Below are positions 1-10,399 of a stretch of 64,000 nt of DNA, in pieces (position 1 is the first letter of the stretch; every line of letters starts with the position of its first letter). The position numbers were made by a program, and so were the translations under genes. The notes beneath the pieces are model-generated. The model was not told where the DNA came from. It did no database searches and saw nothing but the letters and a program-made list of their open reading frames with translations. Source of the stretch: Paragonimus skrjabini miyazakii (Eukaryota > Platyhelminthes > Trematoda > Plagiorchiida > Troglotrematidae). The stretch lies in NCBI GenBank assembly GCA_014338405.1, contig JTDE01000143.1, positions 194,446 through 258,445 on the forward strand. The letters are read 5' to 3'.

Positions 1-60
1 TGATAACCAAAAGGCCAAGGGCAGCTTCTGTGTACGCTGTTGGACAAACCAAGGTTGCAG
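1..60 (+). CDS. PKA regulatory subunit (type II-like), penultimate coding exon, partial
   Basis: This exon enters from the left edge. Reading from base 3 it encodes ITKRPRAASVYAVGQTKVA and ends one base into a codon at a GTAGGT donor (61-66). The PRAAS stretch is the phosphate-binding cassette of the second cyclic-nucleotide-binding domain (CNB-B) of cAMP-dependent protein kinase regulatory subunits. The Arg contacts the cyclic phosphate; from memory, mammalian RII subunits read TNKPRAASAYAVG here. Bases 1-2 (TG) would complete a Leu/Val/Met codon, as expected for the LVT part of that motif. The protein holds the catalytic subunit inactive until cAMP binds, and type II forms are tethered by A-kinase anchoring proteins. 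The match and the splice phase to the exon at 397 make this assignment strong. The rest of the gene lies upstream of the window. Confidence 0.88.
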
Positions 61-396
61 GTAGGTATTATTTCACAATGTTGGAAAAACAACAGTATAC
101 ATTAAAGTTTATCTTAATATGAGGTACCTGCTTATTTACTGCAAGATTTAGCGAAACGCCGTTTTATTATGCATCCGCGTAATCTACTCAATAAATGCGG
201 ATGCTTACATAAAAACATCAATTGACGATATACGTCGTTCTGCAGCTTTGTTCAAGGTTCCACAAATAGACACCATTTACACACATTAATTTGTAGTATT
301 CTTCTCGTTGGTAAGAACTACCTGGCGTTTCTATTTGAAGTTTCACGGAATGTCGTGTCTACACTCTATGTTCCGTAATCTCATGTTCAGTTTTAG

Positions 397-527
397 ACGT
401 GGCAAGTTTTGAGCGGCTCATGGGTCCTTGTCTGGCAGTGATGGAACGGAACATGGATACCTATCAAGAACAAATGAAAACCCTTCTTGGAACGGACCAT
501 CTTGTGGCTGCAAAATTAACACATTGA
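397..527 (+). CDS. PKA regulatory subunit (type II-like), last coding exon
   Basis: The acceptor is a pyrimidine-rich tract ending TTTTAG at 391-396. The exon starts with AC, which joins the G at base 60 to make Asp, giving DVASFERLMGPCLAVMERN and then an acidic/glutamine-rich tail ending in TGA at 525-527. The FERLMGPC...RN segment is the C-terminal helix of the CNB-B domain; the closest remembered relative is mammalian RII (DVQAFERLLGPCMDIMKRN). The residues after MERN (DTYQEQMKTLLG) also resemble RII (SHYEEQLVKMFG) rather than RI. The intron at 61-396 is 336 bp and holds nothing else I recognise. The 42 encoded residues plus stop complete the protein without a frameshift, so this looks like an intact gene end. 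Type II assignment is an inference from the tail; RI/RII-like flatworm hybrids cannot be excluded. Confidence 0.9.
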
Positions 528-587
528 TTGTTTCTTGGGCAACATCTTTGAGAAAGATATATTTCTTATTTTCTCCTCTTACTGTGC

Positions 588-593
588 ATTAAA
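588..593 (+). promoter_or_regulatory. Probable poly(A) signal of the PKA regulatory subunit gene
   Basis: ATTAAA, the commonest variant of AATAAA, lies 61 bp after the stop codon. No canonical AATAAA is seen closer, so this is the best candidate for the 3' end of the mRNA. Confidence 0.5.
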
Positions 594-599
594 AAGTGG

Positions 600-3500
600 C
601 AGACATCTACAATGTGATCTTACATGTGTTTGCCTTGCGTAGTGGTTTACCTATTCCACGTGATCATTGCTGAAGATCGGAGATTCGTTTGGCAGTGAGT
701 AACATTTCTGAGAATTTCGCCCACATACATACGAACAAACTTATAAATATAAATATATACATGCGAGTTCGATGGAACAAACCGTTTTAATTCGTACGCA
801 TTTGTTCATGCTTTTCCTTTCCACATTCAAAAAGCACATGCGTCTGTGTTGTCTTCTTTTTCAGGAAATGGACGTTCATATTATGACTTAAAATAGAACG
901 TCTAAATGAAATTTGTTTTCACATAAAATTGTTCTGAATTTGTCATGCGTAAAACGTCACGTCAGTCAGGGAGAGGAACCAGAGAAATAATGACCCATTT
1001 TTGTAGAATATGGTTCATCATCGTAAGTGAAAGTAAAATTCAGCATCTGTCTCACACAACACACTTGATTTGAGCTACGAACATTTGAAGTGCTTGAGAT
1101 TTATCTCATTTCCACGGGAATCTTACATAATTTCACGCATAAAACTGGACAGATATCTATTGGCACTAATGAGTGACAACTGCTTTACACGATTCATTTT
1201 AACTAGTAAAATTTCATTCTTCTCACCTTCACTCAACTTAGGGATGACCTGATTTTCCTAGAGAATTAGTATTCACAACAAAATGATATTTGCAGTGAGT
1301 TTTTTGTTCATTCAGCAAACTTCTAAGCGTTTTGACTGATAAAGAGCAGTCGACTTTGGTAATGTCTAAGCGATCGTGGACAAACAAAAAGAGGTGACCA
1401 TTTGGTAACACACACTGTTAAATAAGTGAGTTATTATCTATTTCTCTAATCTTGCGTGCAAAAGGGTAAGAGTTCAACTTCCGGTCCGGACGTGCACGTG
1501 TACTCTAGCATTAATCCCAAACAATAGTGTTGCTCCAGTCTAGTGCGAATGAAGTGGGTCAGATGATGCTTATGGTGAAGCATAGAATTTGCGATCTACT
1601 ATAAGTAACTTTAGAATTGATACAATTCAAATTATCAATAAACTCAAAACAGTTAGTTAACTTCAGTTGATCAATAAACAATTAACTGTAATTTGAGTTT
1701 GTATTCTTCATAAATGTGAATTTTGCTGCAGTAGAATCTTCATTCCTTCAGCGAATTCCGAAAAGATTTCGGTAATGATGCACGTTGTTTAGACTTATTG
1801 ATCACAGACCAAAGGATGAAATTAATGATAATAAATTTGGTGAAGTTGTGTGGATTCACACTTGGATCCTCGATTCTCATGGCTAGGCTATTCTGTAATT
1901 GAAATCAATGGGGAGGTGTCTGACAATGTGAATCAATGCGGCGGAGTTCCGACATGTTTGATTAAGTGCTCCTCAACCCAAGACATTTATTAATACAAGC
2001 CAGTGGAAGTTGTGGAGAAACTATCTTTCAAATGGTTTGTTCCATCACAACAAGACAATCTCCTTGACATCATTTTTATGTTCAGAGAAAAGATTTCTGT
2101 CAGTATTTCCGTCACGTTTGTAATTAAGAAATGGTAGTGTTACTCACGACTTTGATGGAGTTAAGTACCTGTGTGAATCAAGGTTAAACCGCTGTTGTTG
2201 AAGATGATTGCACTGACGGTTGTGACCACGAAGAGAATTATCAGATGGATGGTAGCTATTTTAATAGTGCAACATTGAAATATGCACAGTGAAAAAGTTG
2301 GCAACTATATTTCAATAGTTGAAAACGTACCCGAGTGAGGTCTAATACAAAACAACGTAGGACAAATGGCCAACCAAGAGCCACAGAAATGTCAAGGACC
2401 AAACATACCATTGAGTAGGACTGTTTTTTGAAGCGTTATTAAAACGTGCGTATCCTAGAATGAATTTGGAAGATGCAAGTGCCGTCTGATTTTGTGCACT
2501 TTGGCAGGACGTTTTGGCAAACCTCAATGATTATGATACAGGAAGCATGCTTGCTGTACAAGTATTATTTCAAAGAAGTAGAGATTAAGAGTAGAGTAAG
2601 ACTGTAAGAAACGTGGCACAAATAGACACAACTAAATAATATCTTTCAAGATTATGATAAACAAACAGTCTTCAAGTCAATAACACTTTTTTAATGCTCA
2701 TTTTACTTATTGCATTTATGTCATTTATCGTCGTTCTACTTGGATCAGTAGGATCAATTGAATTGTCCACTCAATATTTGTAACCAAACTTAAAAATTCT
2801 GCCGACAGCGGAGAGCGCAAACTTGTTAAATCTTTGAGCTTCAGCGGGAAATTCAAAGCACCCTATACAGTTTTTAGAGTATGAGTATGTAAACTGTTAG
2901 CAAACAGGCTTGAACAGCAGTTAACATTCTAGTGACTTGTTGTATACCAAAAAACACTTACAAACAAAAAGCGTACTCTATGTTTTTACAAATTCCTAAT
3001 TTTTCAAGTTTGATTCAGGTTTAATTTTATTGTCATGAAATGCAATTGTTTAAAAAATCTTTTCAAAAAACTGTAAATTTACATAAAATTGTAGAGCGCG
3101 TTACCCTTACAGGTTTTTGACTGATCTGGAAACAAATCCCAAATGCACCATCTCAAGATTAGACGACTAGTCTTATACAGTTAATAACTACTGAACTTAC
3201 TAGAATTTATTTTAATTTACCCTGGATAAACATGAACATTTTCATACTACCCTTGTTTATCGACTCACTTTCGGAACATCAGACTCATTATTCTAATCTA
3301 TACATTACTGTTTATCAGGCAGCATAATGGTACTAATACACATCAGTAATTAAACAATTTTAGGTGAGCAGTAAAATTATTTATCTTTAATCGTTTTACT
3401 AACAATATATATATATATATATCGGTTAGTACAAATTTCACCGTCTGTACAACAAACCAAAGTTCTTATTCTTGGAAAATTAGTTCAAAAAACATAACAT

Positions 3501-4285
3501 CTATTGGTAGTCCTAAAACATCGGATAAATAGGTAATAAACACAAATACTTGTGAATAAGATGAAGGTTATATTGGTAAAATGCACTTGGTTGATACTAG
3601 TAGAAGTCGTATTTGAGCTTGATAGAACATTGTAATCTACACCCTACAGTTAAATTTCGTCAATGTAATTTGTTCTGCTGTGACTTTCGATGCGGTACAG
3701 GTGTACCGTTACATTACGTTTTCCAATTTTTATTTGACTGAATTCTGTACAAAATCTGGAATCGAAGTTATTTTCGGACTATGCATTTCTTAAACTTCGA
3801 ACATCTGTCTAGACTTCCTTCTGCAATAAAAATTAAAGTAAGCCAAACATTACCAAATGATCAAAAACACCATAAGTGTGCATTTTCTAAGTTTAACCTG
3901 ATAAGAGGATGTTAAAAAGGACTAGCAATTTGCATTTCCTTAACTTTCATAATTATTGACTTATTCGCAAGTTATTGGTGCCTCTTTCTTTAGACACAGT
4001 GATGTCCAGATATCAGTGTGGATAGCGGGAGCATTATCTCCATTAGATCTAAAATAAACGGTGCGGTTGACTTATAACTGGAAATTGCAGCACCTATCCT
4101 TCCTACGGTAAAATGTATCGATAGGGTTTAAGCAGCACATGTGCTTAATTGATGGCAGGAGACACTAGATCGGTTGTGCGCTTTCGGTGAACTTTGACTA
4201 CGAAACATATGATGTTTGTCAACCAATTTTGTTTTGTGCGCTAACAATTCTTACCCCCTTTAATCAAGTAGATTTGAACATTAAA
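600..4285. other. Long intergenic stretch without recognisable genes
   Basis: Only short chance ORFs of about 60 codons are present and none has a recognisable motif. The one structured element is an (AT)9 microsatellite at 3405-3422. I see no exon with convincing splice borders and no transposon domain here. Confidence 0.5.
3405..3422. repeat. (AT)9 microsatellite
   Basis: Nine perfect AT dinucleotides in noncoding sequence. Confidence 0.9.
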
Positions 4286-4289
4286 TTTC

Positions 4290-4622
4290 ATCGGTGTAGA
4301 AAGATCACAAGTTGCAATATTAACATTTCGTCTACTCTCATTCTACGCAAACGTGAAACATGAATGCTATATAGGACAAACAAATAGAGATAAACAGTGT
4401 AGAAACACTCAACCATCTACACTAAGAATTATGTCGTCAACACCACGATAACCCGATGGATTGTCTTAAATACTTTTGTGCATGTAACACCAGCCTGTAA
4501 GGTATTATCAATTTAGCTTCACTAAAGGCCAGCAGCTCCGAGTTTTGATTGCCTAACAATATTTTGACTGAACTAACGAGGTCAACTCGGTAACCGGGTT
4601 TCATGAGTTTTCTGTCAATCAA
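4290..4622 (-). mobile_element. Penelope-like element fragment: 3' end of endonuclease plus 3' UTR
   Basis: On the minus strand 4437-4620 reads LLGNQNSELLAFSEAKLI followed by a frame slip and a second segment resembling LHAQK. This corresponds to the C-terminal tail of PLE proteins, typically ...NPxLLxFxEAxLINxLxPxLxxHK. The part at 4290-4436 matches the 3' UTR of the larger PLE copy near 5500-5640: both contain TTAACATTTCGT followed by a CTCAACCATC/GTCAACGATT-like stretch. The fragment has lost its catalytic part and cannot be active. It abuts an oppositely oriented endonuclease fragment at 4645. Confidence 0.6.
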
Positions 4623-4644
4623 GGATACAGGATTTCGGGCAACG

Positions 4645-4870
4645 AATACACGTTATTTACTACTTCAAGTGCAGTTGCAGTGACGCTTACATAAGCAGAA
4701 CAGAACAACTATATAAGCGAGTGGGGGAATACTTCCTGAAATGGTGAAACAACTGATGACACAACAATCTGAAACTGATGAATCCCTTGCTCGACATCCG
4801 GCATCATTTGTATTGTTTCGTCAAATGAGACTTCGCGATAGGTGGCTTTGGTACTTCTCGGATGTTTGTT
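4645..4870 (+). mobile_element. Penelope-like element fragment: GIY-YIG endonuclease core, plus strand
   Basis: From about 4671 the plus strand reads CSCSDAYISRTEQLYKRVGE then YFLKW before a stop. This matches the PLE endonuclease pattern CxCxxxYIGRTxRxLxxRVxEHLxKW; the same block in the 33.8-kb copy reads CNCKESYIDRTERCLISKV. The Gly of YIG is Ser here and stops follow, so the copy is dead. It sits head-to-head with the minus-strand 3' fragment at 4290-4622. Confidence 0.6.
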
Positions 4871-5499
4871 ACTTGGTTTTATGGAAGCGTTTGTAAGGTT
4901 TGCATAGCAATATCAGAATCTTTCAGCATAGTATGCGCCGCCTTTCTATTTGCACATATGAGTTATTCTTCATTTAGTGAAGCGCACATTTTAAAATGAA
5001 CATAACCTAGCCTTTCGGTTGTCCCATCTACTGAGGAAACAGTAGACTTAAGTTTCACACTTATCACAGCTCATCAGTAGTGCGTAGCATCGTTCGAACA
5101 GAAACTTGCATTCTGATCTTCGTGTTTTTGAGACTATCTTGCTATCCACACTGCCAGTAACCACGCAACAGGCATGACTGAATGATCACATTCGGATGTT
5201 CGATCACAACTTCGGGTCAACAGTGTTTAGCTTGCCTGATAATTCCGAAATTAGGAAAGGCAGAACCGCTCTGTTTAGTCAGGTCGAGAACCCCTTGCTA
5301 ATGATCTTCTCAGTTAAGTTTTAATTACGAGTTGAGAACTCGCGTGCCTCACCAAAGGTGTAGAGATTAGCAGACCTACGTATTAAACAGCTGATTTCGC
5401 ATTGGTGAATGTACAACCAACGGAAAATCTAAGTCTCCGCTCGGTCAGCTGAAATATATTATCTTTTTAAAACACCGAGTTGCCTTGATCCACTTCAAC

Positions 5500-6870
5500 A
5501 ATAACGGTAGAAAACATACGTCATAAGATGTTAACATTTCGTTTACTCTATTTAGTCACGAAAGTAAAACATCAGAATATACAGAACATGCAGATAACAA
5601 CAACAATAGAAACAGTCAACGATTGGGTTTACACAAAACAAGGATTGTTATCAGTTCCAGGACAGACAAACTGCGTGAGTCAAAAGTTTATGCACAAATA
5701 AGACCAGACGGCTGGTATTGATTAACACTGCCTCAAAGATGGCAAGCAACTTCGGGTTTCAATTACGAAACAACACTTGGAACAAGTTGACAGGGTCAAC
5801 AACGTGACTCGTTTCCATTATATGTTTTGCAGTGGATGAGGTCGGATTTCGTCTCACTCGCTTAGTTGCCATTGTCTGTTGCGTTATGGCCCATGACTAA
5901 GGCATGTGTTCAGCCAGTCTTTCCCGTAGGCACCATCTGTCCTGCCAATATAGATGTCACCGCAACTGCAAGTGAACTGATAGATTACATGTGAGACAGA
6001 ACATTTCGGTAGGTCACGATTATGAATAAGCTGAGCGAAACTCCTAGTTCTGCTGTCTATGATGATGATGAGTTCTGAGCAACAACCGCAATTCAGTCGC
6101 AGGGTATGTACGAGTTAGGGTAGACCATAATTTTTGACCTACATCAATTGTGATATGACTGCCTTTGAAAAGTAGGTTCAAAAGGGGCGTACTCACGGCA
6201 GTCTTGATCAGTCTTTTCTGGCTATGCACATTGATGAACTTAACAGGATAGCCGTTCGCGAGCAACACTTTCTTTAATCTCTCCTCCCCTCTTTGCAAGC
6301 AGTCATCAGTGCATATCTCCTGGGCTTTTTGAAACAGACTTCGTTTATGAGCAACTGGTGCAATAAGAATGAAATTGCAAATACTGACCGTTCCAAGTGG
6401 CCTTACGGTGCACTGAGCGTTATAGTGAACCAACCTGTCGTCTAGTGATTGAAATGTCTAGAAAAGATAAACTACTGTTTGCTTCGTCTTCATGAGAAAC
6501 AGAAAGATTAGGATAAGCATAATTGAAAAGGTTTAAAAGTGAAACAAAATGAATATCAGTGACACAAATCAAAATGTCATCTACATATCGCTTATAGAGG
6601 CCGGCACCATCAGCTAGTTGTAATTCAATCATTCCTAAAAATATATCTGTAAGTGTTGGGCCCAATGGACTGCCCATTTTTACGCCATCTACTTGCTTAT
6701 AAGATGATCACGCAAAGTCAAAACGGATATTTTTTGTACACAAAAGTATACGTTCTTTGAAATAATCAACTGGGAGACAAAAAGCCAAATTTTGATATGA
6801 AATAAAATCACACAAAAAGTCAACTGTTTCTCGAAAAGGAACGTTTGTATTATCTCCCCCGAATAGAAAT
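5500..6870 (-). mobile_element. Degenerate Penelope-like retroelement (RT plus GIY-YIG endonuclease)
   Basis: Reading from high to low coordinates on the minus strand: around 6840-6870 NVPFRETVDFL; then YFKERILLCTKNIRFDF followed by an in-frame TGA; DGVKMGSPLGPTLTDIFLG at 6620-6690; the catalytic box YKRYVDDILI near 6590; and SFLDISITRR near 6440-6460. These are the RT blocks of the Penelope family in the right order. A linker ORF follows (6044-6433). Then HVIYQFTCSCGDIYIGRT near 5920-5990 gives the GIY-YIG nuclease (IY...YIGRT), and HVVDPVNLFQVLFRN near 5720-5810 gives its C-terminal part. Stops and frame slips occur between blocks, so it is a pseudogene. PLEs copy RNA into DNA at a nick made by this endonuclease. 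The 3' UTR continues to about 5500. The 5' end is not clear above 6870. Confidence 0.85.
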
Positions 6871-7388
6871 TGTGAAACTACTGCCTTCTGGAAACTGCTG
6901 GTGACAGGTTACAATGCGTTAATTTACGTTACGAAGTTACTGACAAAACAACTGACCCAAGTGATGTAATTATTGCTCCAAACTGTCCGAAGTGCAATCT
7001 TTTTTGCATCATCAATGTGTAAACACACAGGTCCCATGGGATGTGCTAACATAACAAGATAGCTTGAGGAAATTTTTTAACCAGTCCACTTGTTACTTCG
7101 GTGGGTGAGAGGCTAAAAGGAAACTTCTCTCGAATAAACCATCCCAAGTTCCAGGAAGAGCATACGACCATAAGTTTTGCGTAAAAATTAAATGTCCATA
7201 GGTAAATCGTTACTTCGCATAAAGCTTCCAGATGGATTAAGGTTCAGATGGCTGCCTACAAAAATATGTCCACTTCGCTATCTGTATCGCTTTAATAGGT
7301 ATAATGCAAGACTGTATTCTCATAGGCGCCTCAGTCTAGCATTTACATTATTTCATCGATTATCAAACGATGACAATTATTTAGGTCA

Positions 7389-7694
7389 TCAAGGAACCAG
7401 TGTTTGGTGATCCATACGAAATCGAAAATATTTGATCTGATCGCCACGGAACAGCCGTGGTCTTGGGACAATTAGTTTGATGAAACCACTGTGTTTCGTT
7501 GTGAAGTCCACTGAAGAAAACAAACGGGTGAAACCGTACTTCTCCAGTAAAGGTGTCAACGGTTTCGACAAAACGGGAATCATATTATGGCGCAATGTGC
7601 GGCCGACCAAACGAGCAATGTCCCGGTCTTGTTTATATCCAGAGTAGTGGCAAACGTAAGCCAAAATTGCAATCCCAATTATTGTCAACAACAA
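7389..7694 (-). other. Unrecognised 101-codon ORF upstream of the PLE, same strand
   Basis: The ORF starts with a short hydrophobic stretch (LLTIIGIAILAYV) followed by a basic region rich in Arg and Lys. I recognise no family. It lies about 500 bp upstream of the identifiable RT blocks of the PLE and on the same strand, so it might be the element's poorly conserved N-terminal part. It could equally be a chance ORF, since a + strand ORF overlaps it. Confidence 0.2.
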
Positions 7695-7734
7695 GAATCT
7701 TTCTTGACGTTGATTTTTTCTCGGTAACTAATTA

Positions 7735-9640
7735 ACAAAGACTTCTATGTTTTTATAGTTAGTGAATGCGGCGGAATTCGCTCAGGCAATACAGTTATAA
7801 TGTCCATCCTCTGTACTACATGCCCAATTAATATTACTCTATCATCAGTTAGGTTTTGCACGTTAGCTCTTCAATTGCGTGTGGTTTTCTCTGCCTTTCA
7901 TAACATCAAAAATGTCAATAATTTAATTGCAACGCAGAAGGGTTAAGTTGGTTATTCTTCAACAACTCAGCTTGGAACGTCGGTTTGCTCAAATTCTCGA
8001 GTTAATTTCATTCACTAGTCGGTAACAACTGTTGAACTTCAACAATTCATCCTCCGTTTGTCTGCTGTATTGAACGATAGCACACTGTTCCCAAGGTGAT
8101 GATGCAATCATTACGAATTGAAGTAAAGTGTTCACAGTTTGCACTTCAGTTTGTTGCCGTTCGGTCTTACACGCGCGATCATCGCTGGTTTTCGTTCACC
8201 TATTACTACACTGTTTGCTCGGAACATCGTGGTGGGAAACAATTTTGATGGGTTGTCACTGGATTAATACAACCTTAGAGAACGAACAGATTAAACCAAG
8301 TGGTCAAAAACGTGATCGAAGTCGTAGCAGTCATTGGTTGCATCATTACAGATAAGCCGTAGGTTTATATCGCTCAACTGGACGAAATTGTCTCTTAAGT
8401 TGCATTGACAAGGTTCTCACAAAATTCCAGTAGTGTTATGTAAATGTGGATAGGGCCAGGTGGTGCAATGTTTGATTAACACAACTGTGGTACTTGGACA
8501 TGTTTCTGTAAGCAGACAGCTGCGGTTCATCATCTTTTACCCCTTAGTTGGCCGGGTTCTTTCCCCTCAAATCATGATCTGAAGATCGGTAACCAAATAT
8601 GGGCGCTTCTCATCTCTTTCTATTCAGTACTTTACTGAACGTTTCTTAAGTGAACTATAGGAATTTCTGAGGTGGTTTATGGGAATAACTTATGACATCC
8701 TTATCATTAACAAACCGATACTCATACTCGACGTTGATTGGATGAACAGGCGTGAATCATAATTTCTTAAGTGTCCAACTTCCTTACACCGACTGTTTCT
8801 TTTTCTCGATTAAAAATATTGGATAAGAAAGCTATTGATTGCAAACTCAATCTCACAGCGAAGTATTATCAGTTACTAGGAAATCATATTTTTTTTATCT
8901 TCAAAGAAGACACTATGCCTTTCCGCATTATTATGAATATAGATCGTGTTTGATCTCCTTTTTCCATTTTGCTTTTTTATAAACCGAACAGTTTTGTTGT
9001 ACTGATCGTAAAATGTAATTTGCCNNNNNNNNNNNNNNNNNNNNNNNNNNNNNNNNNNNNNNNNNNNNNNNNNNNNNNNNNNNNNNNNNNNNNNNNNNNN
9101 NNNNNNNNNNNNNNNNNNNNNNNNAAAAAACGTTTGCAAGCGCGAAAAGTTGTACTCGAATATAAAAGAAGACAACGACTAGCAACATGCTGACAATGAG
9201 AAACACTGAAGCAGTAGGCTTACTGACAAAAAGTCGACATAGAATAAAAAGACGAAAAGACAGGCATACACATCTAGTGGGCTGTTAAGAGAGAAGAGCA
9301 ACTGCTGTTTATCTGCTGGCAAGTTCTAATTGAATAGATCCCTGATCGAATCAAACTAATTAGCAGGAGCTATAGCGTCGAGTATTCCCTCCCAGAGTAG
9401 GTGATCGGCAATAAAGAAGAGGATGTGTCAACACACTAACCAACCGTCCGAAACTCAAACTTAAGTAAATGACTCTAGACCATTGGTCGCTGATTAAATT
9501 TTGTGGATTGAAAAGTGTCTTAATGCTGCTGACTTCTCTGTTTAAAAACTCATTCTGAGCTTCATATCTGTCATCATTCAAGGCCTTTATTAGCATGCAT
9601 GGAATCCACATTCGGAAAGAAGGCGTTAATTTAGAACACT
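7735..9640. other. Noncoding stretch with assembly gap
   Basis: No recognisable exon or repeat. ORFs called across 9025-9124 are artefacts of the N run. Confidence 0.5.
9025..9124. other. Assembly gap (100 N)
   Basis: Exactly 100 N, the conventional size for a gap of unknown length. Confidence 0.99.
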
Positions 9641-9659
9641 AAGTTCTCCTGATACAGTT

Positions 9660-10250
9660 CATCAATAACGATTAAAAAATGTACCTCGCGGAACGCTAGC
9701 AATCTCGGATTCCAATTACGCAACATTACTTGAATCCATTTGGAGGGGTCAACAACGTGACCTGTTGACATGATGTGCTTTGCAACAGATGAGGGTGAAT
9801 TTCAGCTCACTCATTCTGTTGTCACTGCTTATCGCGTCACTGCGCGCACTAACTACTCAGGCATATGTTGAGCCACTCTTTGTCATAGTGACCGATCCGT
9901 TCTGCCTATATGAACGTCATCGCCACTGCAAGTTAACTGGCAGTTTACACGTGAGATGAACTATTTCTCGATTATGACCAGGCTGAGGAACACTTCCAGT
10001 TGTGAGTGGCAGACGCAGTTTAGCCACAGGGTATGTACGAGCTAAGGTAGACTGTAATTCTGGACTCACGTCACTTGTGATATGGTCGCCTTTGAAAGGT
10101 AGGTTCAAAAAGACCTGCTTCTTAGGAACCATACACACGGCAGCCTTGAGTGGCTTTTTCGGACTGTGACTCCCAATAAACTTCCCAAGATATTCGTTTT
10201 TAAGCAGTCATCCGTGCAGATCTGTTGAGTTCTGTGAAACAAAGCCAGCA
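9660..10250 (-). mobile_element. Second minus-strand Penelope-like element remnant (endonuclease region)
   Basis: This copy aligns by eye with 5720-6250 of the first PLE. The minus strand gives HVVDPSKWIQVMLRN and NPRLLAF at 9680-9770, a disrupted GIY-YIG block around 9890-9960 (CSGDDVHIGRT in one frame, broken in another), and the linker with SDVSPELQSTLARTYPVAKL near 10020-10090, parallel to DVGQKLWSTLTRTYPATEL in the first copy. It is more damaged than the first copy and lacks the RT. The two share about two thirds of bases in the best blocks, an estimate by eye. Confidence 0.7.
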
Positions 10251-10284
10251 CCAGACCACCTCTGTGAGTATTTGGCGTAAAACG

Positions 10285-10390
10285 GGAAAATTGTAGTGTT
10301 AACGATTCCTATTGTTGTTGCTATCCGCATGTTCTATAAATTCTACTGTTTTATGTTCGTGGCTGAATTGAGCAAACCAAAGTTATTTAT
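10285..10390 (+). mobile_element. Penelope-like 3' UTR fragment, plus orientation
   Basis: CCTATTGTTGTTGCTATCCG, then CATGTTCTATAAATTCTACT and GTTCGTGGCTGAATTGAGCA, match the reverse complement of 5540-5625, the 3' UTR of the first PLE. The orientation is opposite to the adjacent endonuclease remnant at 9660-10250, so the locus is an inverted PLE arrangement. Confidence 0.5.
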
Positions 10391-10399
10391 TGGTCCATC

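Noticed and set aside
8700..8953. Gypsy-type protease/RT reading of the 8.7-8.95 kb region
   Set aside because: A weak LDVDWM-like string is the only hint. No DTG, YLDD or integrase motif is present.
8876..9206. ORFs spanning the first N run
   Set aside because: The open frame is only due to unknown bases.
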